Assembly (NCBI RefSeq): GCF_928382285.1
Contig: NZ_CAKMSS010000004.1
Coordinates: 151,113 to 215,112, forward strand
Length of the DNA stretch: 64,000 bases
Source: Rothia nasimurium
GTDB taxonomy: Bacteria > Actinomycetota > Actinomycetes > Actinomycetales > Micrococcaceae
Direction of reading: 5' to 3'
Of the stretch, positions 8,545 through 17,947 are shown piece by piece. The position numbers were made by a program, and so were the translations under genes. The notes under the pieces are model-generated. The model saw only the letters and a list, made by a program, of their open reading frames with translations. It searched no databases and was not told the DNA's origin. The first letter of the stretch is position 1. Each line of letters begins with the position of its first letter.

Positions 8545-9750
8545 ATGAACACCCACATCCGCGGAATGGTCAAAAACCCACCCGAAAAGCCCCTGCCCTT
8601 CCCCGACATCGACCCCTTCGGCGTCCTCAACCTGCTACCCGACCACGAAAAAGAGTGGTTCTTGCGCATCCGCACCTACCTGCAAGAAGAAGTACGCCCC
8701 CAAATCGTTGACTACTGGAACACCGAAGAATTCCCCCTGCATCTGCTTGAAGGCATGGCTGAAGTGGGCCTGGCCCGCCTTGAAACCAGCGGCACCTCCT
8801 GGCTCTTCCGCGGCCTGGTCTACGCAGAAGTAACCCGGGTAGATGTCTCGCTCTCAGCCCTGGTCGGTATTCACAACGAGCTGGTGCTCGGTATGATCAA
8901 CATTCTCGGCTCCAACGAGCAGAAAGCCGAGATGCTCTCGAAACTCGAAAGCTTTGAACTCACCGGTGCCTTTGCCCTGACCGAGCCCGACCACGGCTCC
9001 GATATCGCTGGCGGCCTCGAAACCAGTGCCACCTTTGACGGCGAAAACTGGGTCATCAACGGCGAAAAACGCTGGATTGGCATGGGTACCATCGCCGACT
9101 TCGCCCTGGTCTGGGCCCGTGATACCGCCGACCAGCAGATTAAGGCCTTCATCGTACCCACCGACGCCCCCGGCTATGAGGCCGAGAAGATTCGCAACAA
9201 GATTGGCCTGCGCGTCATGCAGAACGCCCACATCACCCTCACCGACGTGAAGGTGCCCGCTAGTGCCCACCTGCCCGGTGCCGTCAACTTCGACGCCGCC
9301 AACGAGATGCTGCGCAACTCCCGCGCCTGGGTGGGCTGGCAGGGCTACGGTATTCAGCTGGGTATCTTCGATATCGCCCGCGACTACGCCATCACCCGCC
9401 AGCAGTTCGGCAAGCCCCTGGCTAAGTTCCAGCTCATCCAGAAGAACATCGCAGAAATTATGAGCAACACCCAGGCGGCCCTGGGGCTCATGATGAACTG
9501 CGCCCGCATGCAAGAAAACGGAACCCTCGACATGGTTCACGCCGCCATGGCCAAGGCCACCACCACCAAGCTGGCCCGGCAGAGCGCCTGGCTGGGCCGG
9601 GAAATCCAGGGCGGCAACGGCATGACCACCGACTACGAGATGGCCAAGTTCTTTGGGGACGCCGAAATCCTCTACACCTACGAGGGCACCTACGAAATCA
9701 ACTCCCTTATCGTGGGCCGGGCCCTGACCGGCTACTCAGCCTTCGTCTAA
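8545..9750 (+). CDS. Acyl-CoA dehydrogenase (short/branched-chain, glutaryl-CoA-dehydrogenase-like)
   Basis: A 401-aa flavoprotein that makes the alpha,beta double bond in an acyl-CoA and passes electrons to ETF. Features: FALTEPDHGSDIAGG (FAD/substrate loop), KRWIGMGTIADFALVWARD, the signature RQQFGKPLAKFQLIQKNIAE, and the C-terminal YTYEGTYEINSLIVGRAL, whose YEGT glutamate is the catalytic base as in the glutaryl/short-chain group. ATG 8545 follows AGGAGAG. It starts a five-enzyme run (dehydrogenase, SDR, mmsB, hydratase, with mmsA and hydrolase nearby), so isobutyryl-CoA or 2-methylbutyryl-CoA is the likely substrate. The glutaryl-like sequence leaves other short acyl-CoAs possible. Confidence 0.88.
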   Translation: MNTHIRGMVKNPPEKPLPFPDIDPFGVLNLLPDHEKEWFLRIRTYLQEEVRPQIVDYWNTEEFPLHLLEGMAEVGLARLETSGTSWLFRGLVYAEVTRVDVSLSALVGIHNELVLGMINILGSNEQKAEMLSKLESFELTGAFALTEPDHGSDIAGGLETSATFDGENWVINGEKRWIGMGTIADFALVWARDTADQQIKAFIVPTDAPGYEAEKIRNKIGLRVMQNAHITLTDVKVPASAHLPGAVNFDAANEMLRNSRAWVGWQGYGIQLGIFDIARDYAITRQQFGKPLAKFQLIQKNIAEIMSNTQAALGLMMNCARMQENGTLDMVHAAMAKATTTKLARQSAWLGREIQGGNGMTTDYEMAKFFGDAEILYTYEGTYEINSLIVGRALTGYSAFV

Positions 9751-9781
9751 ACCCCTCACCTCCCACCTGAAAGAGAGCACC

Positions 9782-10543
9782 ATGGATCTCACCAACACCA
9801 CCGCCCTGGTCACGGGCGCAGCCTCGGGTATCGGAGCAGCAACCGCCCGCGCTCTGGTTGCCCGCGGCGTGCACGTCTACGGCCTCGACCTTCCCGCCGG
9901 TATCGAGAAGGCCGGGGAGGTTGATGGCGTTACCTTCCTGCCCGGCGACGTCACCGACTACGCTGCCGTTGAAGCTGCCTTCGAGCAGGTGGGGCAGGAC
10001 GAGCGCCCCCTGCGTACCGTAGTCAACTGTGCCGGTATCGCCCCGGGGGCCCGCGTCCTCTCCAAAAGGGGGCCGCACGACCCCGCCCTCTTCGCTAAAA
10101 CCGTCAGCATTAACCTCAATGGCACGTTCAATGTGCTCACGGCCGGGGCGGCCCTGATGGCCACCCAGGAGCCGGTGGAAGGCACAGCCGGGCGGGGCGT
10201 CATTATCAACACCGCCTCTATCGCCGCCTATGAGGGGCAGATTGGTCAGATAGCCTACGCGGCCTCTAAGGGTGGGGTCGTTGCTCTCACTCTGCCTGCC
10301 GCCCGCGATCTGGCCAGCTCAGGAATCCGCGTGAACACCATCGCCCCGGGCATTGTTGATACCCCGCTCATGGCCGGTATCACCGAAGAGTTCCGTGAAG
10401 AGCTGGCTAAAAACGTGCCTTTCCCGCAGCGCCTTGCAGCTCCTGCCGAATACGCCGACCTGGCTGTTTTTATCGCCGAGCATGACTACATCAACGGCGA
10501 AACAATCCGCATGGACGGCGCCCTGCGCATGACCCCCCGCTAG
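9782..10543 (+). CDS. SDR oxidoreductase, 3-hydroxyacyl-CoA dehydrogenase type II-like
   Basis: A 253-aa classical short-chain dehydrogenase. The N-terminal TGAASGIGAATARALVARG is the NAD(H)-binding glycine motif, and NCAGIA is the second. The catalytic Tyr159 and Lys163 are in YAASKGG, with the serine in NTASIAAYEG. The sequence and order resemble HSD10/2-methyl-3-hydroxybutyryl-CoA dehydrogenase of isoleucine degradation. With this neighbourhood it probably oxidises a branched 3-hydroxyacyl-CoA. It starts 31 bases after the acyl-CoA dehydrogenase stop, so it belongs to the same operon. Exact substrate is inference. Confidence 0.85.
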   Translation: MDLTNTTALVTGAASGIGAATARALVARGVHVYGLDLPAGIEKAGEVDGVTFLPGDVTDYAAVEAAFEQVGQDERPLRTVVNCAGIAPGARVLSKRGPHDPALFAKTVSINLNGTFNVLTAGAALMATQEPVEGTAGRGVIINTASIAAYEGQIGQIAYAASKGGVVALTLPAARDLASSGIRVNTIAPGIVDTPLMAGITEEFREELAKNVPFPQRLAAPAEYADLAVFIAEHDYINGETIRMDGALRMTPR

Positions 10544-10597
10544 GCCTCACCTCGGAACCGACGAGACAGAATAGCCCACCTTATAAGGGAGAAGAAG

Positions 10598-11527
10598 ATG
10601 ACCACCACACCCACTATTGCTTTTATCGGCCTGGGGCACATGGGCGGCTACATGGCAGCCAACCTGGTTTCTGCAGGCTACACCGTGCATGGCTTCGACC
10701 TGGTGCCCGCAGCGCTCGATGCCGCCCGTGACCGCGGAATCCAGGTCGCTGCCAGCGGTGAAGAAGCCGCCGCTCAGGCCGATATCGTCATCACTATGCT
10801 GCCTGCTGGCCAGCACGTTCTGGGAGCCTACGGCGGACGCGAGGGGCAGGGCGGTCTGCTGGCAGCGGCTAAGCCCGGCACCCTCTTCGTGGACTGCTCC
10901 ACCATCGAGGTAGAGCACGCCCGCCAGGCAGCCGACCTAGCTGTGCAGGCCGGCATGCGGGCCGTCGATGCCCCGGTCTCCGGCGGTATGGTGGGGGCCG
11001 AACAGGGCACCCTCACCTTCATGGTGGGTGGCGCTGAGGCAGACGTAGACCAGGTTCGCCCCCTACTTGAGGTGATGGGCAAGAAGGTGGTGCACTGCGG
11101 CACCAACAGCACCGGCCAGGCCGCCAAAATCTGCAACAACATGCTGCTGGGTATCACCATGGTGGGAGCCTCTGAGGCCTTCGTGCTGGGTGAGCGTCTG
11201 GGGCTTGATGCCCAGGTGCTCTACGACGTCATTTCCACTTCGTCCGGCTACTGCTGGGCGGTCAACGTCAACTGCCCGGTGCCCGGCCCCGTGCCCGGGT
11301 CGCCTGCCAACCGCGACTACGAACCGGGCTTCGCTACCGCCCTCATGAGCAAGGATATGGGCCTGGCAGTTGCTGCCCTCGACACCGCAGGGGTCAACGG
11401 TGAACTCGGCAAGCACGCCGCAGATATCTATACTCACCTGGTAGAAGAAGGGCGTGGCACCAAGGACTTCTCAGATGTCATTAACGCCATTCGCGAGGCC
11501 GACGGCTCACCCGTCTCAGGTATCTAA
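10598..11527 (+). CDS. mmsB: 3-hydroxyisobutyrate dehydrogenase
   Basis: A 309-aa beta-hydroxyacid dehydrogenase that oxidises 3-hydroxyisobutyrate to methylmalonate semialdehyde with NAD+. The N-terminal [20 protein letters not shown] is the family's Rossmann/signature motif, [16 protein letters not shown] is the substrate-binding loop, and [13 protein letters not shown] carries the catalytic lysine. Length fits. ATG 10598 follows AAGGGAGAAGAAG. Its product is the substrate of mmsA upstream, and its substrate is made by the hydrolase at 5297, so the pathway is closed within this cluster. Confidence 0.92.
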   Translation: MTTTPTIAFIGLGHMGGYMAANLVSAGYTVHGFDLVPAALDAARDRGIQVAASGEEAAAQADIVITMLPAGQHVLGAYGGREGQGGLLAAAKPGTLFVDCSTIEVEHARQAADLAVQAGMRAVDAPVSGGMVGAEQGTLTFMVGGAEADVDQVRPLLEVMGKKVVHCGTNSTGQAAKICNNMLLGITMVGASEAFVLGERLGLDAQVLYDVISTSSGYCWAVNVNCPVPGPVPGSPANRDYEPGFATALMSKDMGLAVAALDTAGVNGELGKHAADIYTHLVEEGRGTKDFSDVINAIREADGSPVSGI

Positions 11528-11553
11528 CCCGCCCACAGCAAGGAGAAACACCC

Positions 11554-12333
11554 GTGACTACCTACGAGAACATTCTGGTTGAAACCCGCGGCCGGGTAGG
11601 GCTGATTACCCTCAACCGCCCCAAGGCCCTCAACGCCCTCAACGATGCCACCATGCGCGAGGTTGTTGCCGCCGCAACCGACTTCGACCGCTCACCCGAG
11701 GTGGGGGCCATCGTCCTGACCGGTAGCGAAAAAGCGTTTGCCGCCGGTGCCGATATCAAGGAGATGTCATCCCAGACCTACGCCAGCATGTACGCGGCCG
11801 ACTGGTTTGCCCACTGGGACAACCTCACCCGCCTGCGCACCCCCATCGTGGCTGCCGTGAACGGCTATGCCCTGGGTGGTGGCTGTGAGTTGGCCATGAT
11901 GGCTGACATGCTGGTGGCTGGGCCTTCCACCAAGTTTGGCCAGCCCGAAATCAACCTGGGGGTCATTCCCGGTATGGGTGGCTCCCAGCGCCTGACCCGC
12001 GCTGTCGGTAAGGCCAAGGCCATGGACCTCTGCCTGACCGGGCGCTTTATGGGGGCGGACGAGGCTGAGCGAGCGGGGCTGGTCTCCCGCCTGGTGGAGC
12101 AGGACGCTGACGTCCTTCCCACTGCCCTTGAGATGGCAGAAACCATCGCTTCTAAGTCAAAGTTCGTGGCCCAGGTCTGCAAGGAGGCCGTTAACGCCGC
12201 TTTTGAGACCACCCTGGCCCAGGGTATCCAGTTTGAGCGTCGCACCTTCCACGCTCTTTTTGCTACAGAGGATCAGAAAGAGGGCATGGCTGCTTTTGTG
12301 GAGAAGCGGGAGGCAGATTTTAAGCACCGCTAA
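11554..12333 (+). CDS. Enoyl-CoA hydratase
   Basis: A 259-aa crotonase-family hydratase. It shows [10 protein letters not shown] and [14 protein letters not shown] (oxyanion hole) and [16 protein letters not shown] with the catalytic glutamate pair. It adds water to an enoyl-CoA; in this operon the likely substrate is methacrylyl-CoA or tiglyl-CoA. GTG start at 11554 with AAGGAGAAAC in front. It is the last gene of the catabolic operon. A 47-nt hairpin repeat follows 15 bases after its stop. Confidence 0.9.
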   Translation: MTTYENILVETRGRVGLITLNRPKALNALNDATMREVVAAATDFDRSPEVGAIVLTGSEKAFAAGADIKEMSSQTYASMYAADWFAHWDNLTRLRTPIVAAVNGYALGGGCELAMMADMLVAGPSTKFGQPEINLGVIPGMGGSQRLTRAVGKAKAMDLCLTGRFMGADEAERAGLVSRLVEQDADVLPTALEMAETIASKSKFVAQVCKEAVNAAFETTLAQGIQFERRTFHALFATEDQKEGMAAFVEKREADFKHR

Positions 12334-12348
12334 AGCTTCATGCCCTCC

Positions 12349-12395
12349 GAAAAGTGCAACTTCCCTGTCAAAAGTGACGGGCAGTTGCACTTTTC
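12349..12395. repeat. 47-nt palindromic repeat, family B copy 1
   Basis: Arms GAAAAGTGCAACT and AGTTGCACTTTTC (13 bp, perfect) enclose a second stem CCTGTCA / TGACGGG with an AAAG loop. A second 47-nt copy lies at 13182. The two flank the MOSC gene. Confidence 0.8.
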
Positions 12396-12413
12396 AAGGG
12401 GTATCTTGAGGGT

Positions 12414-13106
12414 ATGAATAAGAGTCGCCTAACCCCTACCGCCCCCGGCCTGTCTGCTGCAGTCGCGAGCGTCCTATCTACCAACCTTGGTACTAAGATG
12501 CCCAACCCGACAGGTAAGGGCGCTACCGGCATCAATAAGCAGTCGGTAGGTTCGCTGGATGTCTTCGCCCCGGCGCCCGGCTACGGCAATGGCTCTGGTG
12601 TGATTGGAGACTTTGTGGGGGACGCCAAGCATCACGGCGGTGCTGACAAGGCGGTTTACGCTTTTGCCCGAGAGGAACTGGATTACTGGTCAGAACGACT
12701 AGGCCGCCCTCTGGGGAATGGGCAGTTTGGCGAGAACCTCACAACTTCCGGAATTGTTTGGGCACAGGTGCTCGTCAACCAGCGTCTGGCGGTGGGTTCC
12801 GCTGTGCTTGAGGTGTCGGTGCCACGCCAGCCCTGCCGCACCTTTGCCGACTGGCTGGGTCAAAAAGGCTGGGTAAAAACCTTTACCGAGCATCAGGACG
12901 CCGGTGCCTACCTCCGGGTGATTGAGCCGGGTACGATTACAGCCGGGGATACTATTACTTTTCTACCTGCCCCCGATCACGAGGTGACTATGGGGCAGGC
13001 CTTTGCAGCCGCTATGGGTGACCGTGCCGCCATGCAGGCGGTGGTAGAAACAGGCTGCTACCCGCCTTTCTACCACGACCGGCTACTGGCTAAACTGGGG
13101 CGCTAG
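12414..13106 (+). CDS. MOSC-domain protein (YiiM-like)
   Basis: A 230-aa protein with a MOSC (molybdenum cofactor sulfurase C-terminal) domain. The landmarks are KHHGGADKAVYAFAREEL, FGENLTTSGI and PRQPCRTFADW, whose cysteine is the conserved residue of the family. YiiM-type members detoxify N-hydroxylated compounds or handle sulfur for the molybdenum cofactor. The role here is not established, though a molybdopterin enzyme is encoded about 39 kb away. The start at 12414 has a weak GAGGG in front. It is monocistronic, with a copy of the same 47-nt hairpin on each side. Confidence 0.85.
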   Translation: MNKSRLTPTAPGLSAAVASVLSTNLGTKMPNPTGKGATGINKQSVGSLDVFAPAPGYGNGSGVIGDFVGDAKHHGGADKAVYAFAREELDYWSERLGRPLGNGQFGENLTTSGIVWAQVLVNQRLAVGSAVLEVSVPRQPCRTFADWLGQKGWVKTFTEHQDAGAYLRVIEPGTITAGDTITFLPAPDHEVTMGQAFAAAMGDRAAMQAVVETGCYPPFYHDRLLAKLGR

Positions 13107-13181
13107 CTGGCTTGTCTGTCTACTTCATGCGGTTTATTTTTTGACTTAGCCTTTGATAGGAAAAATGCCTTGCATCCCTTC

Positions 13182-13228
13182 GAAAAGTGCAACTGCCGTA
13201 TGAAAAGTGACGGGCACTTGCACTTTTC
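13182..13228. repeat. 47-nt palindromic repeat, family B copy 2
   Basis: Arms GAAAAGTGCAA and TTGCACTTTTC enclose an imperfect CTGCCGT / ACGGGCA stem. It shares the inner AAAAGTGACGGGCA with copy 1 at 12349 and has exactly the same length. Confidence 0.8.
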
Positions 13229-13310
13229 CGACGGCATCTCCCTATCGCCCGCAATGCTTTCCTGGTAAAGTAATGCCTGTAAGGGCAATCAACCTGAAAG
13301 GCATACAACC

Positions 13311-14318
13311 GTGGCACCTAAAATAGGCTTCCTCTCCTTCGGCCACTACGGTGACTACCCCGGATCCAAAACCCGCACCGGCGCCGACATGCTCCACCAA
13401 GCCATCGATCTAGCGGTCGGCGCTGAAGACATCGGGCTGGATGGGGCCTTCTACCGCGTCCACCACTTCGCCCAGCAACAGATGTCCCCCTTCCCCCTAC
13501 TGGCCGCCGCAGGGGCCCGCACCTCCACCATCGAGCTGGGCACCGGCGTCATCGATATGCGCTATGAAAACCCGCTCTACATGGCAGAGCAGGCAGCCAT
13601 GGTCGACCTCATTGCCGGTAACGAGCGCCTACAGCTGGGTATCTCCCGCGGCTCACCCGAGACCGTCTACAAGGGCTTTGCCCACTTCGGCTACCTACCT
13701 GCCGAGGGGGAGGACGAGTCTGACATGGCTCGCCGTCACACCGCCCTCTTCCGCGAGGCCATCGCCGGGAAGGGTATCGCCCAGAGCGTTTCTGACCCCA
13801 CCCAGCTCGATCCGATTACGCCCCAGTCACCCGGCCTGCCCCGTCGTATCTGGTGGGGCGCTGGCACCCGCGACACCGCCCGCTGGACCGGCGAGCAGGG
13901 CATGAACCTGATGTCCTCCACCCTGCTGCTGGAAGATACCGGTGTGCCCTTTGACCAGCTGCAGGCCGAGCAGCTACGTATCTTCAAGCAGGCTTGGGCG
14001 GACACCGGGCACGAGGGCACCCCGCGCACTTCGGTTTCGCGCTCGATTATCCCGATTATCGATGAGCAGAGTAACTACTACTTCGGCCTGCGTGCTCAGG
14101 CTGAGGGGCAAGACCAGGTCGGTATTCTGGACGGTGCTGTCTCCCGCTTCGGTAAGAGCTACATTGGTGAGCCCGACAAAATCGCCGAGGAACTGGCCCA
14201 AGACGAGGCTGTGGCAGAGGCAGATACCCTGCTGGTGACCATTCCCAACATGCTGGGAGTGGACTTCAACCTGCGCCAGCTGGAGGCAATCGTCCGCGAT
14301 ATTAAGCCCGCGCTCTAA
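13311..14318 (+). CDS. Luciferase-like flavin monooxygenase (LLM family)
   Basis: A 335-aa TIM-barrel protein of the bacterial luciferase/F420 or FMN oxidoreductase superfamily. Family features are the AEDIGLDGAFYRVHHFAQ strand, IELGTGVIDMRYENPLYMAE and LGISRGSPETVYKGF. GTG start at 13311 with GAAAGG upstream. It probably uses reduced flavin; the substrate cannot be inferred. It stands alone between two palindromes: family B copy 2 upstream and the 67-nt palindrome downstream. Confidence 0.82.
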   Translation: MAPKIGFLSFGHYGDYPGSKTRTGADMLHQAIDLAVGAEDIGLDGAFYRVHHFAQQQMSPFPLLAAAGARTSTIELGTGVIDMRYENPLYMAEQAAMVDLIAGNERLQLGISRGSPETVYKGFAHFGYLPAEGEDESDMARRHTALFREAIAGKGIAQSVSDPTQLDPITPQSPGLPRRIWWGAGTRDTARWTGEQGMNLMSSTLLLEDTGVPFDQLQAEQLRIFKQAWADTGHEGTPRTSVSRSIIPIIDEQSNYYFGLRAQAEGQDQVGILDGAVSRFGKSYIGEPDKIAEELAQDEAVAEADTLLVTIPNMLGVDFNLRQLEAIVRDIKPAL

Positions 14319-14331
14319 CCCCGCCCCTAGC

Positions 14332-14398
14332 AAGGGGACCGCAAAACTTCAAAAGGACCGCATAATATGCGGTCCTTTTGAAGTTTTGCGGTCCCCTT
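14332..14398. repeat. 67-nt perfect palindrome, family C copy 1
   Basis: Perfect 32-bp arms (14332-14363 and 14367-14398) with an AAT centre, beginning AAGGGGACCGCAAAACTTC and with GGACCGCAT next to the centre. It lies between the convergent monooxygenase and lipoprotein genes. A second 67-nt copy with three arm mismatches is at 59457, again between convergent genes. Confidence 0.9.
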
Positions 14399-14410
14399 GA
14401 GAATGAGGAG

Positions 14411-14986
14411 TTACTTGACCCCTTCAATCTCGGATTCAGTGACCCACTTATGGTTCTTCATGGTCATACCACCGGCAGTGAAGTCCACCATATAAACGGT
14501 CTCATCGGTGGATGATTCAACCGTCCCCTCAGCTCCCTGCATACCGGTCATGTGCTCAGCCTCGATGGTCACGGGGGCGCCGTCGGAAAGGCGCTCACTC
14601 CCGGCGTCCGCCAGTTCTTCCTGCACAACCCACTTGTGGTCGGTGACGGGGTCAGAGCCATCGGTAGGGGTGTAGTTCACCGAGTAGGTGTAGGTCTGGT
14701 AGGCGCCCACGATGGTGGCGGTAGCCCCGTCCATACCACTCATGTGGTCAGCGGCGAGAACAACCTCGGTGCCAACCGGGTAGGTGGGGTCTGATGCTTC
14801 AGCGATACCGGCAGGTGCGGGCCCGCCATCTGTCGGGTGGTTGGCGTGATCAGCGTGGGCTGCGGCAGCTGACGAGACCAGAGCCTCAGCCTCGTTTTTA
14901 GCATTTGACTCGTTGGACCCGCAGGCGGTCAGAGCCAGCAGAGATAGGGCAGCGAGGGCGAGGACGCGGGTGGGTAGGGTTTTCAT
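14411..14986 (-). CDS. YdhK-like DUF1541 lipoprotein of the copper operon
   Basis: A 191-aa lipoprotein: a signal peptide with lipobox LLALTACGS, a His/Asp-rich linker (AHADHANHPTD), then two tandem DUF1541 repeats. Each repeat has a G-x-V-x-L/I-x-A-x-HM-x-GM motif (LAADHMSGMDGATATI and IEAEHMTGMQGAEGTV) and an HKWV strand (DHKWVVQEEL and NHKWVTESEI). The Met/His pairs suggest surface metal binding. DUF1541 proteins are often found with copper exporters. The start lies 29 bases after the copA stop with GGAGG in front, so it ends the csoR-copZ-copA operon. A copper-buffering role at the membrane surface is inference. Confidence 0.85.
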   Translation of the reverse strand: MKTLPTRVLALAALSLLALTACGSNESNAKNEAEALVSSAAAAHADHANHPTDGGPAPAGIAEASDPTYPVGTEVVLAADHMSGMDGATATIVGAYQTYTYSVNYTPTDGSDPVTDHKWVVQEELADAGSERLSDGAPVTIEAEHMTGMQGAEGTVESSTDETVYMVDFTAGGMTMKNHKWVTESEIEGVK

Positions 14987-15015
14987 AGGTGCCTCCTGGG
15001 GCGTTGGTTGGGGTG

Positions 15016-17292
15016 TTAGGAAAAGCGGAGCAGTCGGGTGGAGTTGAGTACCACGAAGACTGAGGAGAAGGCCATGGCTGCTGCTGCAATCATGGGGTTG
15101 AGCAGGCCGGCTGCTGCCACCGGAATAGCCACCGTGTTATAGGCAAAGGCCCAGAAGAGGTTGCTCTTAATGAGTCGCAAGGTGGCCCGCGAGAGTCGAA
15201 TGGCTGTCGGCAGTGAGCTTAGGTCGCTGCGCACAATGGTCATGTCGGCAGCCTCCATAGCCACGTCGGTGCCCGACCCCATGGCCACGCCTACATCGGC
15301 CTTGGCCAGGGCGGCTGCGTCATTCACACCGTCGCCCACCATGGCGACCCCCACCCCGCCCTCTTGTAGGCGGGTGATGGTGGCCAGCTTATCGGAGGGG
15401 CTAACTCCCGCATAAACATTCGCGGAGTCAATGCCCACCCGGGCAGCTACCGCACGGGCGACGGGTTCGGCGTCCCCGGTCAGTAGAACCGGGGTGAGCC
15501 CCAGCTCCTTGAGTTCTGCCAGGGCTTCGGACGCCCCCGGCTTGGGGGTATCTTGCAGGGCCAGCAGGGCCGCGGGTTGCCCGTTGAGAGCAAGGACGAC
15601 GGTGGTGCGCCCGGCCTCCTGCCCGGCCAGTAGGGCGTGGGTGTGGGCTTCGCTCAGCTCGATACCTTCGGCAGCCAAGAAGCTGGCCTGACCCACTAGA
15701 GCCGTGATTTCTCGGCTTTCACCCGAGGAAACCTCTTCCAGCAGGGTGGCTCGCACACCCCCGCCGGGGGCTGACTCAAAGGCGGTGACTTCAGGCAGAG
15801 AGGAACCCGCTCCAGCCGCCTGGGCTGCCTGGGTGATAGCCCGGGCAATGGGGTGCTCAGAGCGGCTCTCAGCCGCCCCAGCCACCACGAGCAGACGCCC
15901 TGCGTCCTGGGCTTCAAAGCCCGCAAGGGGAGTTACCTCAGCCAGGGTGAAGGCGCCGGTGGTGACGGTGCCGGTTTTATCGAGCACCACGGTGCGCAGG
16001 TGCTTGGTGGATTCGAGCACCTGGGCTGAACGAATCAGAATACCCAGCTGGGAACCGCGCGAGGTGCCTGCCAGCAGGGCCGTAGGGGTAGCCAGACCCA
16101 GGGCGCAGGGGCAGGCGATGACCAGCACCGACACGGCTGCGGTAAAGGCAGCGTTGAGGTCGCCGGTCAGCAACAACCAGCCTGCCAGGGTGGCCAGGGC
16201 CAGCCCAATGACAATCGGAACAAAAACCGCAGAAACCCTATCTGCTAGGCGGGCGATAGGAGCCTTGGTGGACTGGGCCTCGGCCACGGTGCGGCTCATC
16301 TGGGCCAGCACGGTATCGGCCCCCACCCGGGTTGCCCGCACCGTCAGGGAGCCGGACGTATTGACGGTCGCCCCGACAACAGCGTCCCCAACTTCCACCT
16401 CAACCGGCACAGACTCACCGGTCAGCAGGGAAGTATCCACCGCCGAGCGTCCTTCGACAACCTCGCCGTCCACCGCGATTTTCTCGCCGGGGCGCACCAG
16501 AAAGGTGTCTCCGGGCAGCAAATCCTTGACGGGAATCTGCACTTCCCGCCCGCCCTGCAGCACCGTGGCCGATTTAGCTCCCAGGTTCAGCAGGGCCCGC
16601 AGGGCCTGGGAGGACCGCCGGGCGGTACGGTGTTCAATGGTGCGGCCAGCCAGCAGGAAGAGGGTAATCATGGCGGCGGCATCGAAGTAGAGCATATGGT
16701 CCATACCGTGCCCGCCTGCGGACGCCCCGTGGCCGGCATGGGCGGTCATGGCCGGATCCATGGCCAGCTGCCAGAGCGAAAAAGCGTAGGAGGCAACCAC
16801 ACCCAGAGAAATGAGGGTGTCCATGGTGAATGAGCCGTGCCGCAGGTTAGTCCAGGCCGGGCGGTGGAAGGGCATAGCTGCCCAGGTGGCCACCGGTAGG
16901 GTCAGGGCTGCGACCACCCAGCCCCAGTGGGGGAACTGGAAGGTAGCAAACATAGACATCAGAAAGACCGGCAGGGTGAAGAGCGCCGCTACCCACAGGC
17001 GCGGGGCGAGCGAATCCTGCCCGGCCTCGTCCGCCTGCTCCACGGCGTCCTGCTTGAGACTGGCCGAGTAGCCGGCCTTCTCGATGGTCTCAATCAGCTG
17101 CTGGTCAGTGACCGAGGCAGGCGCAACCACACGGGCGGTTTCCAACGGAAGGTTAACCGAGGGGTCCACTCCAATTTTCTTGAGCTTGCGCTCCACCCGC
17201 CCCACGCAGGACGCGCAGGTCATACCCCCCACATTCAGATTCACGATGCGGGTGTCACCGGTGAAAACCTCAGCGGTGGATTGGGTTGGCAT
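15016..17292 (-). CDS. copA: Copper-exporting P1B-type ATPase
   Basis: A 758-aa P-type ATPase that pumps Cu(I) out of the cytoplasm. In order: one N-terminal heavy-metal domain (GGMTCASC, Cys26/Cys29), a membrane region with a His/Gly-rich loop ([15 protein letters not shown]), TGES, the transmembrane CPC of [19 protein letters not shown], the phosphorylation site DKTGTVTTG, and [20 protein letters not shown]. The ATG at 17292 is chosen because GAAAGAAGG precedes it and the metal domain begins just after; an upstream in-frame start would add 33 residues of G+C-rich spacer that belong to a repeat element. It is transcribed with csoR and copZ, though 362 bases holding two structured elements separate copZ and copA. 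Confidence 0.93.
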   Translation of the reverse strand: MPTQSTAEVFTGDTRIVNLNVGGMTCASCVGRVERKLKKIGVDPSVNLPLETARVVAPASVTDQQLIETIEKAGYSASLKQDAVEQADEAGQDSLAPRLWVAALFTLPVFLMSMFATFQFPHWGWVVAALTLPVATWAAMPFHRPAWTNLRHGSFTMDTLISLGVVASYAFSLWQLAMDPAMTAHAGHGASAGGHGMDHMLYFDAAAMITLFLLAGRTIEHRTARRSSQALRALLNLGAKSATVLQGGREVQIPVKDLLPGDTFLVRPGEKIAVDGEVVEGRSAVDTSLLTGESVPVEVEVGDAVVGATVNTSGSLTVRATRVGADTVLAQMSRTVAEAQSTKAPIARLADRVSAVFVPIVIGLALATLAGWLLLTGDLNAAFTAAVSVLVIACPCALGLATPTALLAGTSRGSQLGILIRSAQVLESTKHLRTVVLDKTGTVTTGAFTLAEVTPLAGFEAQDAGRLLVVAGAAESRSEHPIARAITQAAQAAGAGSSLPEVTAFESAPGGGVRATLLEEVSSGESREITALVGQASFLAAEGIELSEAHTHALLAGQEAGRTTVVLALNGQPAALLALQDTPKPGASEALAELKELGLTPVLLTGDAEPVARAVAARVGIDSANVYAGVSPSDKLATITRLQEGGVGVAMVGDGVNDAAALAKADVGVAMGSGTDVAMEAADMTIVRSDLSSLPTAIRLSRATLRLIKSNLFWAFAYNTVAIPVAAAGLLNPMIAAAAMAFSSVFVVLNSTRLLRFS

Positions 17293-17404
17293 GATGCCTT
17301 CTTTCACTTGATGTGTTTGGTGCTTATAGGGTGCTTGGGGCCGGGCATATATCGCGGGCTGTGGAGGGCGGCTTTGCCCAGGGGCGAGCACCTCTCCCTA
17401 TGGG

Positions 17405-17506
17405 GTGCGGACGTGCGTCTCTGCCAACTAACCTTCTCGCGGGCTCGCAAGCTCGCGCGCGATTCATGCCAGCCCCAGCCAGTTGGCTGCCGACGCGCGC
17501 CCGCAC
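17405..17506 (+). repeat. Structured element family A, copy 1
   Basis: Outer arms GTGCGGACGTGCGTC (17405-17419) and GACGCGCGCCCGCAC (17492-17506), a short asymmetric bulge (TCT/TGCC), an inner stem GCCAACT / AGTTGGC, then the conserved blocks AACCTTCTCG and ATTCATGCCAGCCCCAGCC around a third small stem. It faces copy 2 head to head in the copZ-copA spacer, with its core on the strand opposite to the operon. Confidence 0.7.
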
Positions 17507-17516
17507 CCGCGGGCGA

Positions 17517-17614
17517 TGGAGGGCGGCTGGCGCCCAGCTGGCTCCGGGGCTGGCGTGAATTGCGACGAGCCTCCAGGCGAGGAGCAAGAGGGTCGCTGGG
17601 CAAAGCCGCCCTCC
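17517..17614 (-). repeat. Structured element family A, copy 2
   Basis: Read on the minus strand: outer arms TGGAGGGCGGCT / AGCCGCCCTCCA, inner stem GCCCAGC / GCTGGGC, conserved blocks GACCCTCTTG and AATTCACGCCAGCCCC. The 20-bp arm at 17595-17614 also matches 17362-17381 in inverse orientation, so part of this copy is echoed upstream of copy 1. The core lies on the same strand as the copper operon. Confidence 0.7.
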
Positions 17615-17654
17615 AGAGCCCAAGAAAAATGAGCCGGCAGAGCGCGCTAGGAGA

Positions 17655-17870
17655 TTAGGCGACGGGGGTGAAGCCGGCCTCTTCGATGGCGGCTGAGACG
17701 GCTGCGGCGTCCAGGTCGCCGGTGTGGTTGATGGTGACGGTGGATTCGCCGTCCTTGACCACATCGACCTCTACGCCGGTGACGTTCTCAATCTCTTCGA
17801 TTTCTTCGCGCACGCTCATGGCGCAGTGGTTGCAGGTGAGGCCGGTTGCCTTGACGATGGTTGCTGACAT
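17655..17870 (-). CDS. copZ: Copper chaperone (heavy-metal-associated domain)
   Basis: A 71-aa single HMA domain (ferredoxin-like fold) with the metal-binding motif GLTCNHC (Cys13, Cys16) near the N-terminus and the typical DAAAVSAAIEEAGF ending. It carries Cu(I) to CopA or hands it to CsoR. It lies between csoR (77 bases upstream) and copA (362 bases downstream), all on one strand. No separate copper operator is seen in front of it, so it is probably expressed from the csoR promoter. Confidence 0.92.
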   Translation of the reverse strand: MSATIVKATGLTCNHCAMSVREEIEEIENVTGVEVDVVKDGESTVTINHTGDLDAAAVSAAIEEAGFTPVA

Positions 17871-17947
17871 GGGGTTTCTCCTTATGAGGTAAGGGGGCGC
17901 GGACGCCCGTACTTGCGGTGGCGGGAAGCGGTGGGCTTCTGCCGTGT

